Assembly: GCA_029959085.1 (NCBI GenBank) | Contig: JARWIR010000017.1 | Span: forward strand, 20,387,507 to 20,451,506 | From: Nemophila menziesii | Lineage: Eukaryota; Streptophyta; Magnoliopsida; Boraginales; Hydrophyllaceae | DNA length: 64,000 nt | Reading direction: 5' to 3' | Shown here: positions 45,701 through 55,127 of the stretch, piece by piece | Layout of the letters: every line of letters begins with the position of its first letter | Numbering within the stretch: position 1 is the first letter of the stretch | Made by a program: the position numbers and the translations under genes | Notes under the pieces: generated by a model | Told to the model about the DNA's origin: nothing | Databases searched by the model: none | What the model saw: only the letters and a program-made list of their open reading frames with translations

Positions 45701-46839
45701 CAAATTAATCTGGCCTTTCTCAAAAGATGGCGTGTATAGTACCAAATCTGGATATCATAAACTGGTAGATGTGGAAGTACAAAATGGGGCTCAATCATCT
45801 TCTCAAGGTAAACATGATAATAGTAGTCTTTGGAATATTATTTGGAAGTCAAATGTTATGAATAAAGTTAAATCGTTTGGATGGAAAATTTGCAATGGAT
45901 CCATTCCTACCAAACGAAACCTTAAAATCAGGAAGGTTGTAAAGGATGATACATGTGAATGGTGTGAGCTGGATAAGGAAGATATTGAACATCTATTTAT
46001 TAAATGTCCATGAAGTATGGCAGTTTGGGCCAACGCAAGGCTACAGGTTGTTATCGAAAAAGAAAGAAGATATGATTTGGGAGATTGGTTAATTGAAATG
46101 CGGAAAAAATACATTAAGAATGGATGGGACCAAAATGAATTTACTGCCTATTTTCTACTTACTTTATGGAACATATGGAAGGCGAAGATGAGAAGTTTCC
46201 ACAATAGAACCCCATGGGCAATCAAGGATGTCTTGTTTAAAATTAACTCGGCTATGAATGATCTATTTAATAGTAAGACTACTGAAGGAAAGGAGCAGGA
46301 AAAGAATAGCACAATAAGGAATGAGAACAGTAATGAAGACATTATTGAAAATAATCCAATACTTACAGACGATTCAGAATATATATTCATGAGCGATGCA
46401 TCTTTTAAAAGGGATTATGAACAGACAGGTATAGCAGCAATTGCTATTGATAAGGAAGGCAAAGTTGCTCACAAGATTGTCTCCAGACATATAGTTAGAA
46501 GCCCCATTGAAGGTGAATGTTGGGCGGTCCTTCTTGCGATGAGAAAGGCTGCTAGTTGTAATCTCCGGAGTGTCCTTTTACTCCGATAACCTTGAGCTCA
46601 TTCAAGGTATAGCTAAACGCACAGGTCTTCGATGGCAAATTTATCCTTTCATTGCCGAAATGAAGAACTGGCTCACGAAGTTCCCTAACTGGAAGGTTAA
46701 CTTCGTTAACAGGAAGTTTAATAGTGTTACGGATCTCACAGCTAAGAGTGCTAGACGCAATATTAATACATCTAAGTGGAAGAATGGATCTTTAAGTGAT
46801 TTTTATGTTTTCCTTAAGTCTTTGTATAAACGCTCGTGA
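42705..46839 (+). pseudogene. LINE 2 ORF2 (endonuclease, RT, zf-RVT, RNase H) with several lesions
   Basis: Starts MDSVLVWNCRGARAPSTKSM, the APE endonuclease N-terminus. It carries GGILLLWKDSVNL, LFIGDFNDISRTSEK and GSDHSPLIL. The first stop is TGA at 43245-43247, with a frameshift near 43520 and further stops near 44026 and 44104. RT is long and open (44188-45300): FIKGRSIQDNIL, SRGIRQGDPLSPLL and LLFADDAVFF near 44764. It then shifts. The zf-RVT segment CEWCELDKEDIEHLFIKC is at about 45958-46011. RNase H begins FMSDASF near 46390 and ends with LTAKSARRNIN before the stop at 46839. Not functional as it stands. Confidence 0.9.
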
Positions 46840-46867
46840 TTAATATATTTTATTTGATAAAAAAAAG

Positions 46868-48114
46868 TATACTCGCATGTATATGTTTGTAAGAAGTTAA
46901 AAAATAGATAAAGGACTAAATAAAAGATATATTAGCCAAATAATGTACCAAATAAAGTAGGTAACAAAAACAACGATTATGAAAAGAAAAGATATATAAA
47001 TTGATAACTGTAATTATAATGGTAGTACTTATATGTGTAATTCTGGGTGAGAAGTAAATATCTTGTTTCATACATATAGGAGAAGAAAAAGGAACTAAGA
47101 TATTTGTAGGAAAAAGCACTAAAATGATAAACCTTGTTAATACTTTAAGTAATTAATTTAAAAGTTAATATATTAATTATGTAATTGTACATGTGTTAGT
47201 GTTAGACATTATAAAATGTATAAAATTAATCGAAAAGTTGTATTTTAGGAGGATCAAAGATTTAATTAAAAGCACGGCTGAGGTAAGTTGGACTCCCTTC
47301 CTTATGTCGATTTAGGATATTGTGTTATCGGCATTTATTTAAATTGTGTATATTGAGATCATGTGAAATATGATTATATCTTTTGAAATGCATTTAGTTG
47401 TGTACGAGACAAATATGTGCTATGTGATCATTAGGACTGCGACACCTATCTGATAGGTGAAATTGTCGAGGTACTGTGGTAGTACTGACTGTGGTGTGTC
47501 GTAGGTGGAAAGATCCACTATGAGTGTGTGGGGTGGGCCTATATGTTGCCCAGGGGGTCGGAGATGGCGGGAGCCGGCGATGGTACTAGGGTGTGTACCG
47601 AGGCACTAGTGAGTGCTAAATATTATTTATCGCATCTCTAAGTAGTGTGTGTGCATGATCATTTATATTCGAGGCTAATGATGTCCGGTTACTGAACTAT
47701 ATTATGTCATACGTGCATTTAACTTATATGTCATTGGTTATAATTTGTTTTATAATTTTGTTTTGTGAATCTCCTTTCTGGGAGACGTTTCGACTTACTG
47801 AGCTTGTGTAGCTCATTCGTTAATTTACTGTGCAGGGGAAAGTGGGCTAGGAAATTCCCAAGAGAGATAGTGCGTTAACCTCCGTTGTAATTATTAGCTG
47901 GCCTATTGGACTAGAGGTATAGGCGAGTCGCGATATTGTTTCTTAAATAAACTTCATGACTGTAAATGTACGAATATTAGTAAAGTTAAAATTTGACCTT
48001 AATTGGTTGTAAATATTGAATTCGGTAAGGTCGCCTTGCAGGCTTAGGTGGTTTGACTTAAGTCTGCGGCATGTCGCGTCCTAAGTTTTGGTGGTGGAAA
48101 TTTGGGGTATGACA
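46868..48114 (+). repeat. Distal part of the Gypsy LTR, after the LINE
   Basis: No gene. GC content rises at 47440-47640 in a G-rich stretch typical of Gypsy LTRs. It ends GGGGTATGACA at 48114. Confidence 0.6.
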
Positions 48115-49735
48115 GGATTGGGGTTTTATTTTTATATCCCTTCTCTGTGTTTGTTTGTTTGTTCAGTTCGTCATTTTTCTTCTTCTTCTATTTCTGTGCA
48201 AACTACTTAAAGGGATAACATCTAATAGGTGAGTCATCTTATAGCATTACACGAAGTCCATCTGCTGGTTCCTAACGAAGTGCCCACGACTTCTTTCTTT
48301 TCTTTATTTATTTTATCCAAAGGCGGCTGGCCTCTTTTTTTTTCTTTTGTTAATAAAATATAAAACATTTATATTAATTAGTATTTACACTTTAGTCCTT
48401 AACTTTTAACAAATTATTAATAAGACCCACTAATTTTAAGTGTCCTTTAAATTATAACCGGGTATCACATTATCACCACCTTTTAAAAAGTTTCGTCCCA
48501 AAACTTACTTACTAACGTCGGTCAGCGAATAAAGACGGATACTTCTCTCGCATCTCCGACTCCAATTCCCAAATGGCTTCTCTCTCAGTACGATTAGAAA
48601 TCCATTGAACCTTTAGATATGATATAGTGCGGCGTCGAATGACTTAATTCTTTTTATCAAAAAGACCAATCGGGTGCTCCTCATACGTTAAGTTGTCTCG
48701 TACCTGTAACTGATCGTACTTCAGGATATGACTCGGATCCGAAACGTATTTGCGTAACTGAGAAATAAGGAATACACTGTGGGTGCCTACTAGAGATGTC
48801 ATTAGGGCAATCTTATAAGGGACCTCACCCATTTTTTCTAATATTTCAAATGAACCAATATACTGAGCATTTAGTTTCCCTCGAACTCCAAACCTACTCA
48901 CACCTCTACTGGCGACACCTTAAGAAGAGTAATGATATTTGTCACCCTTTTTGTATCACCCTTTTATCACCTCCTACGTGTATGCCTACATGTACCAATG
49001 AATTAAATTCTCTATCCTATTTAATTTTTCTCTATCTTCTATTCAAGGAAATCTAAACATATATATAGAAGAGTGATAAAAGGGTGACATGAAAAGGGGT
49101 GACATATATCATTACTCCCTTAAGAAACACGTGATCACCAACATTGAATTCTAGCGCCTTACGCTTCAAGTCCGCCAACTCTTTTGTCTGTCTTGAGCTA
49201 CCTTAATTCTCGCTCAAATAAGTTCTAACTTTTTCCTTAGTCTCCTCGAGAAGTTGTGGACCTATTACTTTTCTCTCACCGAGATTCCAATACAATGGGG
49301 TTTTACACTTCCTTCCATAGAGAGCTTCGTAAGGGTCAATTTGTATACTGGACTGATAGCTATTATTATAAGCGAACTCACTCAATGGAGTATGTGAATC
49401 CCAACTACCTTTAAAATCCATGACACATGATTAGAGTAAGTTCTCCAAAATCTGATTTGTCCATTCAGTTTGACCGTTAACCTGGGATGGAAGACGATAC
49501 TTAACCTCAAATTGGTACCCATAGCATATTGTATACTCTTCCAAAATCTCGATGTAATCTTGGATCTCAATCAGACACGATATCCTTTGGTACCTTATGT
49601 AAACGTACTATCACATTAATGTTTAATATAGCCAGTATAAAACTTTTTGATACAACACGCACCAACTGTAGAGCGTAATTCACTATCTCACCCCTTAACT
49701 ATGTCAACTTGGCGAAATTATACCCGGGTATCACA
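48115..49735 (-). mobile_element. Gypsy fragment, right arm of the inverted repeat
   Basis: Minus-strand copy of 38824-40243: LTR part at 48115-48470, post-integrase part at 48901-48644 (RGKLNAQYIGSFEILEKMGE), integrase part at 49421-49203 (WDSHTPLSEFAYNNSY), and then the same deletion junction into the LTR terminus TGTGATACCC ending at 49735. Arm identity is high by eye (a few per cent difference). The main difference is a MITE at 48927-49117. The LTR terminus abuts F-box copy D exactly, so this was the insertion end of the element. Confidence 0.9.
48927..49117. mobile_element. Mutator-like MITE (191 bp)
   Basis: Terminal inverted repeats starting GAGTAATGATATTTGTCACC (left) and GAGTAATGATATATGTCACC (right, inverted). 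A perfect 9 bp target duplication CCTTAAGAA lies at 48918-48926 and 49118-49126. The empty site is preserved in the left Gypsy arm, which proves insertion after the arms were duplicated. Nine-base duplications are the mark of Mutator-superfamily elements. Confidence 0.9.
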
Positions 49736-50188
49736 GTCTCACAGGTAAAAAGACTACGAGGCATATCAAATAATACATAATACTCAGGGTATCGAATCAC
49801 TCAAGGATTTCAAGAAACCGCGATGTCTATCCAAAAAGTAACATAATGCTTCTCAGAAAAAATTTCGATATGAAGAGAAAACTTGGCTGCATTTTCGATA
49901 GAGATAGAACAATACCTTGTTGACAAAAAACGAAAATTAAATGTCCTGCTCCCGTGTCGTGTGTTGGTGATGCCTGAAATGTCGGGCACTATCATCCAAA
50001 CTGAGATTATGAATATCTCTCCATAACAACTTCCACTTCTTTGAAACAAAACTGGTGGCCACGACGTCCTCCGTCGGAAGAAGGGACAGAATGTGAGATT
50101 TAATCGATTCTTGCAAATTGATGATCCTATCAACATCATTTGAAACAGTAATGCGCTTATGCCTAGAATCATTTGTAGCTGATGCCAT
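49736..50188 (-). pseudogene. F-box copy D, truncated by the Gypsy insertion
   Basis: MASATNDSRHKRITVSNDVD begins at 50188. The F-box is degraded (RIINLQESIKSHILSLLP), and the frame is lost after TTREQD near 49937. The sequence follows gene C to GTCTCACAGG, where it meets the Gypsy LTR terminus at 49735/49736. The LRR part of exon 1 and exons 2 and 3 are gone. C and D share the loss of the RHNRSTEA segment and their upstream DNA. Confidence 0.9.
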
Positions 50189-50639
50189 ATTATTACTATT
50201 CAAATGTAAACACTTCAATGAAAGAATTGGGATTGGGAGTTCAAAGGAGTGTGAAAACTCTCGGTTTTGGCTTGTAAACAGAAACCCTACGCTTGATTTT
50301 ATTTTATTTTTAGGACGATAAAAGGATTTTCTTTTTGTTGTAATTATCAAAGAAAAATGGTTGGTTTTCTTTGATAATTTATTCATATTCTTGAAAAAAA
50401 AATAGAAAAGTCTATTTTCTTTGAAATGGAAAAAAACCTTTCTTAACGGTTGGTCATCCAATTTAGTGGTGCAAAATTCGAACCGAGTCCAAACTCTCCT
50501 ATGTAACAAAAAAAAACCTTTCTTCGATATAAAAACTTTTGATTTGTTACCGTACAAAAAAAAACTTTTGATTTTTTTCGAAACAATAAACAAACTAGAT
50601 ATCTCGCTCTTGAGCCCAAGTTCAAGAAAACGAACTCGA
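50189..50639. other. F-box D upstream region and A/T-run spacer
   Basis: The first ~130 bp match the upstream region of gene C. Then come repeated AAACCTTTCTT and AAAACTTTTGAT words (50430-50580). No gene. Confidence 0.4.
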
Positions 50640-52101
50640 TAACTTGAGGTCATCAAGAATCATCTGGGTAACACTTGAGAAGAAATACGGGGTTGATGAT
50701 TCCGGTAGGAAGAAATACATTACCAGTAACTGGTATAACTTTAAGCTCACTGACCATAAATCGATGACAGAACAACTACATGTGTACGAGAACCTATGTG
50801 CGGAGGCAATTGCTAAAGGTATGAAAAGGTGGTATTTTTTTCAAGCTAATATCTTTCTTAAAAATTTCACCCATCTTAGAGTGAATACCAAAATCATCTC
50901 AAGCACAAGAAGAAGGAAATGACTCTTTAAGAACTCATCAGTCACATGCAAGTCGAAGAAGCTAATCAACTCAAGGATCAATCCTTATCTTTCCCTTTCT
51001 ATTCTCTGAATGCTAACCTTGTTGAAATTTCTGGTCACAGAGATAAAGACAAGTACAAGGGAAAACAGGAAGGCCGAACAAGAAAAAAACTAGTAGAAAT
51101 AAAAACCGATGCAAATCCAATAATCGAGGAGGAGGGTTCAAAACCGCAGGTAAGATTCAGAAATCGAAAGGTGCGTGCTACTGTTATGGGAAATAAGGAC
51201 ACACAGCTTACAAGTGTGAACAAAGAAAGGTACAAGGTCCAAATCCCCCGCCAACCTAACTGAGACTGAAGAGATAATTATTATGGTGATGGTTGAGGTG
51301 AATTTGGTAGAAAACAAGAGTCGGTGGATCCTGGACACTGAGCATCCCGACACTTCTGCTCCAACAAATTCTTGTTCAAAAAGTTTGAGGAATTAATGGC
51401 AGTTAATGCGTGTACCTAGGCAATTCAACCATTGTTGTCATTCTAAAAAAAAGGACAAGTTCCCCTTAAACTAACTTCTAGTAAATTTTTTAAAGTTAAA
51501 CGATGTTCTCTTTGTCCCCTCGTTCCGTGGGAGCTTAGTTTCCGAAGCTCCTCTTATAAAGTGGGACTCAAACTAGTTTTCAAGGGTAGAGAAATAGTCA
51601 TTACTAGGAATGAGGAATTTGTTGGGAAAGGGTATCTGAATGGGGTTTATTTGTATTAAACACCATAACGATGAATGAGAATGCTTCTACTTTTTCTTAT
51701 ATAGTCGAATCTTTAGATGTGTGGCGTGGTAGATTAGGACATGTGAATGTCTCTTCAATTAAAAGGTTTAATACACTCGGACTATTTCCCCTTCACAATG
51801 TTGATGATTTTGTCAAAGGTCAAATATGTGTAGAGTCCAAACATGCTAAAAAATATTTTAAATACGTGACCACTCGATAAACTAAACTGTTAGAACTGGT
51901 GCATTCGAACTTAACTGCTTTTAAAAACACTGCTAGTAGAGGAGGAAAACTATACTATATAACCTTCGTAGATGATTACTCTAGATTCACGAAAGTATAA
52001 CACCAAAAAACTAAAGATGAAACATACCAATCTTTTTAAAATATAAGGCTCGGGTTGAAAATCAATTGGATGAAAAAATCAAGAGATGTAGGTCTGATAG
52101 A
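50640..52101 (+). mobile_element. Copia fragment (gag, protease, part of integrase)
   Basis: Gag: LEKKYGVDDSGRKKYI and YENLCAEAIAKGMK. The zinc knuckle, in another frame, is CYCYGK then a stop then GHTAYKC near 51176-51225. Protease: WILDTEHPDTSAP, with DTGA lost. VWRGRLGHVNVSSIKRF marks the start of integrase, then ITFVDDYSRFTKV and a frame ending near RCRSDR at about 52100. Numerous stops; it is cut off abruptly at about 52101. A different lineage from the 10.9-19.5 kb element. Confidence 0.85.
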
Positions 52102-53613
52102 GATGATGTCTCCTCATTGTGATAGATTAATATTACGATGAGACATCATTTTTAGTGATTTAGAAGTCTTTCTAGTTGATTTTCTTAAGAAATGTTACAC
52201 TTTCTATTTCTAATCTTGATTTAGTAAATTATTATTTTTAAAACATATTGAGTTTAATTATTTATTTAGTGTGAAAGCTTTAAAGATAATTATGGAGATT
52301 AATTAGAGTCCAAGTCAAAGACTAAGAGATATGGAAAGAAGATAAGCATGGAAATTGGAGATAAGGAAAGAAAAGCTAAAATATGGAAAAGGAAAAGCTG
52401 CCATAAATTTGAATTTCACCACCCACGACCATAAATCAGCTTATATCTCAAAATCGGTGGGGAATTTGGAGAAACGGTCAAGAGCAAAGTTGGATATCTT
52501 TCCGAGACGATGAATTTAGACCACTCATATGCGTCAAACGGATAAGAATTGAAGCTGTTAGGACCAAAACAAAAATGGGTCTGATTTCATATTTTATGGT
52601 TACGAATTTGAGTTGGGCTAGGAGTCCACTACTTACCTTCTCCTTCAAGAAAACGAATTATGGTTTCTAAACACCTATAAATACACCCTTATATCACTTG
52701 TAAATCATCCTTGCCTCATAGTAATTAGTCCTTCGGGTTACTATCATCAGAATTATTGTAGAGAGCAAGATGAAATCTTTCATTATTTCTTTTAGTTTAT
52801 TTCCTTCAGGTATGAACTAATTCTCCCATAGCTTGGGTCTTGCATCATGTATAATCTATGAATTCTATTTTCTTTCTATCTAAGTTTCTTTGGGAATTAT
52901 ATGTTTTAATCTGATATTAGCTTCTTACCTATATATTTGTTTATGTGTTTTGATTTAATGACTGTTTTCCTTGCGGTGCGCAACGTTTAAGATTACCTTA
53001 ATAGTATTTAGATGATCACCTTAGTTGGGTGTCTAATTATTGAAACACCACATAACGTCTAGTGTCGATATTGGTCTTGACAACACTAATTCTAACTAGA
53101 TAGTCATTAGTGTATAATTTAATCACTATCACCATGTTTGGAAATTGATTGCTTAGGAACCTAGTGGCGTAGGAAAACCCTATTTAAACCAGCCTCGTGG
53201 TGTGTCCGTAGCCCCCTTAGTCGCTTTCAAGGTCTAAGGTATGGGAATTTAGAATCCTGACTAAGTATCTAAGAGCTAATTATCTCCCTCATTAACTAGA
53301 TTTGATAGAAAGAATTAGAAGGATTAGTGCATACTAGCAAAACCTAAGCTATACTTCTCATCTCATATTTATTTGTATTTATTTTATTATCTTTTATTTT
53401 CATTAGTTTAATTATTAATCTCTCAATCACTCGTATTTATTTTCTCTCTTTTAATTAATTGCTTCTTACTCGAATTTATTTGCCTTTAAATATCATTGCC
53501 CCAAATAATATTCGATCATGTAACATGTCACACGAACTTGTAATTAAATCAATATATGTTTGTCCAAAGAATAATCAATATACTCCTATGTAAAAGGATA
53601 TACAAATACAATT
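52102..53613. other. Unclassified LTR-like stretch
   Basis: No coding capacity. It starts with a hairpin (GATGATGTCTC ... GAGACATCAT, about 52102-52150). A TATA-like CTATAAATAC at about 52675 is followed by leader-like sequence, which looks like an LTR promoter. I could not find a second copy or clear ends. Confidence 0.4.
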
Positions 53614-53621
53614 ATAGTCGA

Positions 53622-54367
53622 TCGGGGTGAGCATGGTTCGGGTCGTCTCAATTTTTTTGCCAAAACCGGAACCGAACCGAATGATTCGGTTTTTTATAAT
53701 TTAAAAACCAAACTGGACAGTTCGCATTTGGTTACACATTCGGTTTTTGGTTCCGGATTGGTTCGGTTCGGAATATGGTTCGCTTTGAATATGAACGCTT
53801 AGCCAATAATTTGTCAACCTATTTCTTAAAATACATAACGACTAATATTCCTAATTCCAATACAATTTATAATAGTATTACATAATCGGGGTATTGATAT
53901 ATCAATTAAATACAAACATATAATCTAACAACGATTATTTTAATTTAGAGTACTAAATATATTTATATAATAGAACTATTACTTCCTATTCATACAATCG
54001 TGATTAATAAAATCAATCAAGTAATTGATACTTACTAATATAATCTTAAGTAATATATAAAAATTCTCACTAATAACACCACCGAATAGTAAAACAAAAA
54101 TTTCACGTACATGATAAGTTCTCACAAAAAGTTTCTCCCACAAAATTGTTATAAATAAATTCCCACATTTCTTATTTTTTTCTTTTCACGGTTCGGTTTT
54201 TGTTCGGTTTTTTTCGATTGGTTTTTCCGTAGTAAACCGAACTGGACAGAAAAATCCGATGTTTGAAAAATTGAAAACCGAACTATTTGATTTTTTAGTT
54301 TTTGGTTTTACTTTTTTATTTTTTTTTGGTTTAGTTTGATTTTTTGGTTCGTATTTGCTCAGCCCTG
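53622..54367. mobile_element. Non-autonomous hAT-like element with GGTTCGG-rich ends
   Basis: Imperfect 12 bp inverted termini (TCGGGGTGAGCA left, CAGGGCTGAGCA right inverted) flanked by an 8 bp near-duplication ATAGTCGA / ATAGTTGA (53614-53621 and 54368-54375). Both subterminal regions are dense in CGGTTCGGTTT and CCGAACCGAAC words on opposite strands; the centre is AT-rich and non-coding. Eight-base duplications indicate hAT. Confidence 0.65.
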
Positions 54368-54463
54368 ATAGTTGAGAGAGGCTGAAGGGTGATTGGATCC
54401 CACTAATCTTGAGTATTAATGCTTTCCACTTTATCGGAATTTCCAATTTATCTTTCTCTATTC

Positions 54464-54471
54464 ACGTGTCC
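54464..54471 (+). promoter_or_regulatory. ABRE/G-box-like ACGTGTCC upstream of cystatin C
   Basis: Part of the conserved upstream block (ACGTGTCCAAACACCCATT). It lies 117 bp before the ATG. Confidence 0.35.
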
Positions 54472-54580
54472 AAACACCCATTCCTCTCAATTCTCATCAC
54501 ACTACAAGTAACAAGCCCCCACACCCCCTTACCCCATAACCATTCATCTTCTCACTCTACTCTTCAAGACAAAACCGTCA

Positions 54581-55015
54581 ATGGCGAAAAACACAATCCT
54601 TCTCCTCCTCCTCATTTCCCTAATCACACTCTCTTATTACACGCACCAAGCAACTGCTTTAGGTTATAAAGTAGGAGCAATAACAAAGATCAAAGACGTG
54701 AAAGCAAATCAAGGAATTCAACAACTTGGAAAATACTGCGTCCAAGAATATCTCATGATCCACAAGAAACAGCACAAAGGCAAAGGTAGTGAAGTAGATT
54801 TAGTATTTTCTAAAGTGATTGAAGCTGAGAAACAAGTGGTTGAGGGTATTAAATATTATCTCAAGATCTCGACAACAACAACTAAATGTAATGGATTTTT
54901 AAAGACTTTTGATGCTGTTGTGGTTGTTAAACAATGGGAGAAGAAATCTAAAGAATTGCTTAAATTTGTTCCTTCACCTTCAAATGCAGCAATAACTTTC
55001 AACTGCACCAATTAA
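54581..55015 (+). CDS. Secreted phytocystatin C, intact
   Basis: 144 residues, intronless. Signal peptide 1-26 (ILLLLLISLITLSYY, cut after ATA). The helix motif is LGKYCVQEYL (49-58). The inhibitory loop is QVVEG (85-89): it still fits QxVxG, but with Glu in place of the Ala of copies A and B, placing a charge in the edge that enters the protease active site. The second loop is KQWEKKSKELL, with W119. Cys 53 and 103 match the pair in copy B, and an extra Cys 142 lies in a different C-terminal tail (AAITFNCTN). The start is fixed by the shared MAKNT. No F-box partner faces it, because a LINE sits 113 bp behind the stop. Likely a functional inhibitor, perhaps with altered target range (inference). 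Confidence 0.92.
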   Translation: MAKNTILLLLLISLITLSYYTHQATALGYKVGAITKIKDVKANQGIQQLGKYCVQEYLMIHKKQHKGKGSEVDLVFSKVIEAEKQVVEGIKYYLKISTTTTKCNGFLKTFDAVVVVKQWEKKSKELLKFVPSPSNAAITFNCTN

Positions 55016-55127
55016 ATCATTACGATTCATAAAGGGATGTTATATTATATGAATTGTAACCTATCTTGGCTTGACGTTGATCAGGTAACGAAATTAATAA
55101 AATGGTAATACTAATTAATTATTGTAG

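Larger units (their letters stand above)
40620..46867 (+). mobile_element. LINE 2, inserted in the Gypsy LTR
   Basis: A near full-length L1-type element: ORF1 region 40662-42712, ORF2 region 42705-46839 and a short A tail at 46860-46867. ORF2 is closely related to that of LINE 3 (55.1-59.2 kb), for example VKIDMAKAYDQVNWDF against VKVDMEKAYDQVNWEF. The 5' boundary is set only by where the open frame begins. I could not find a convincing target duplication. Confidence 0.85.
39890..48114 (+). repeat. Gypsy LTR split by a LINE
   Basis: LTR start TATGATACCC (mutated from TGTGATACCC) at 39890 and LTR end GGGGTATGACA at 48114. Removing the LINE at about 40.6-46.87 kb leaves a ~2 kb LTR. That is a normal size, with near-inverted ends (TGTGATACCC.../...GGGGTATGACA). 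Its first ~350 bp are repeated in inverted orientation at 48115-48470. Confidence 0.75.

Noticed and set aside
54409..54669. An upstream ORF overlapping cystatin C.
   Set aside because: Its frame is different from the cystatin, it covers the conserved promoter/leader, and no counterpart is open in copies A or B.
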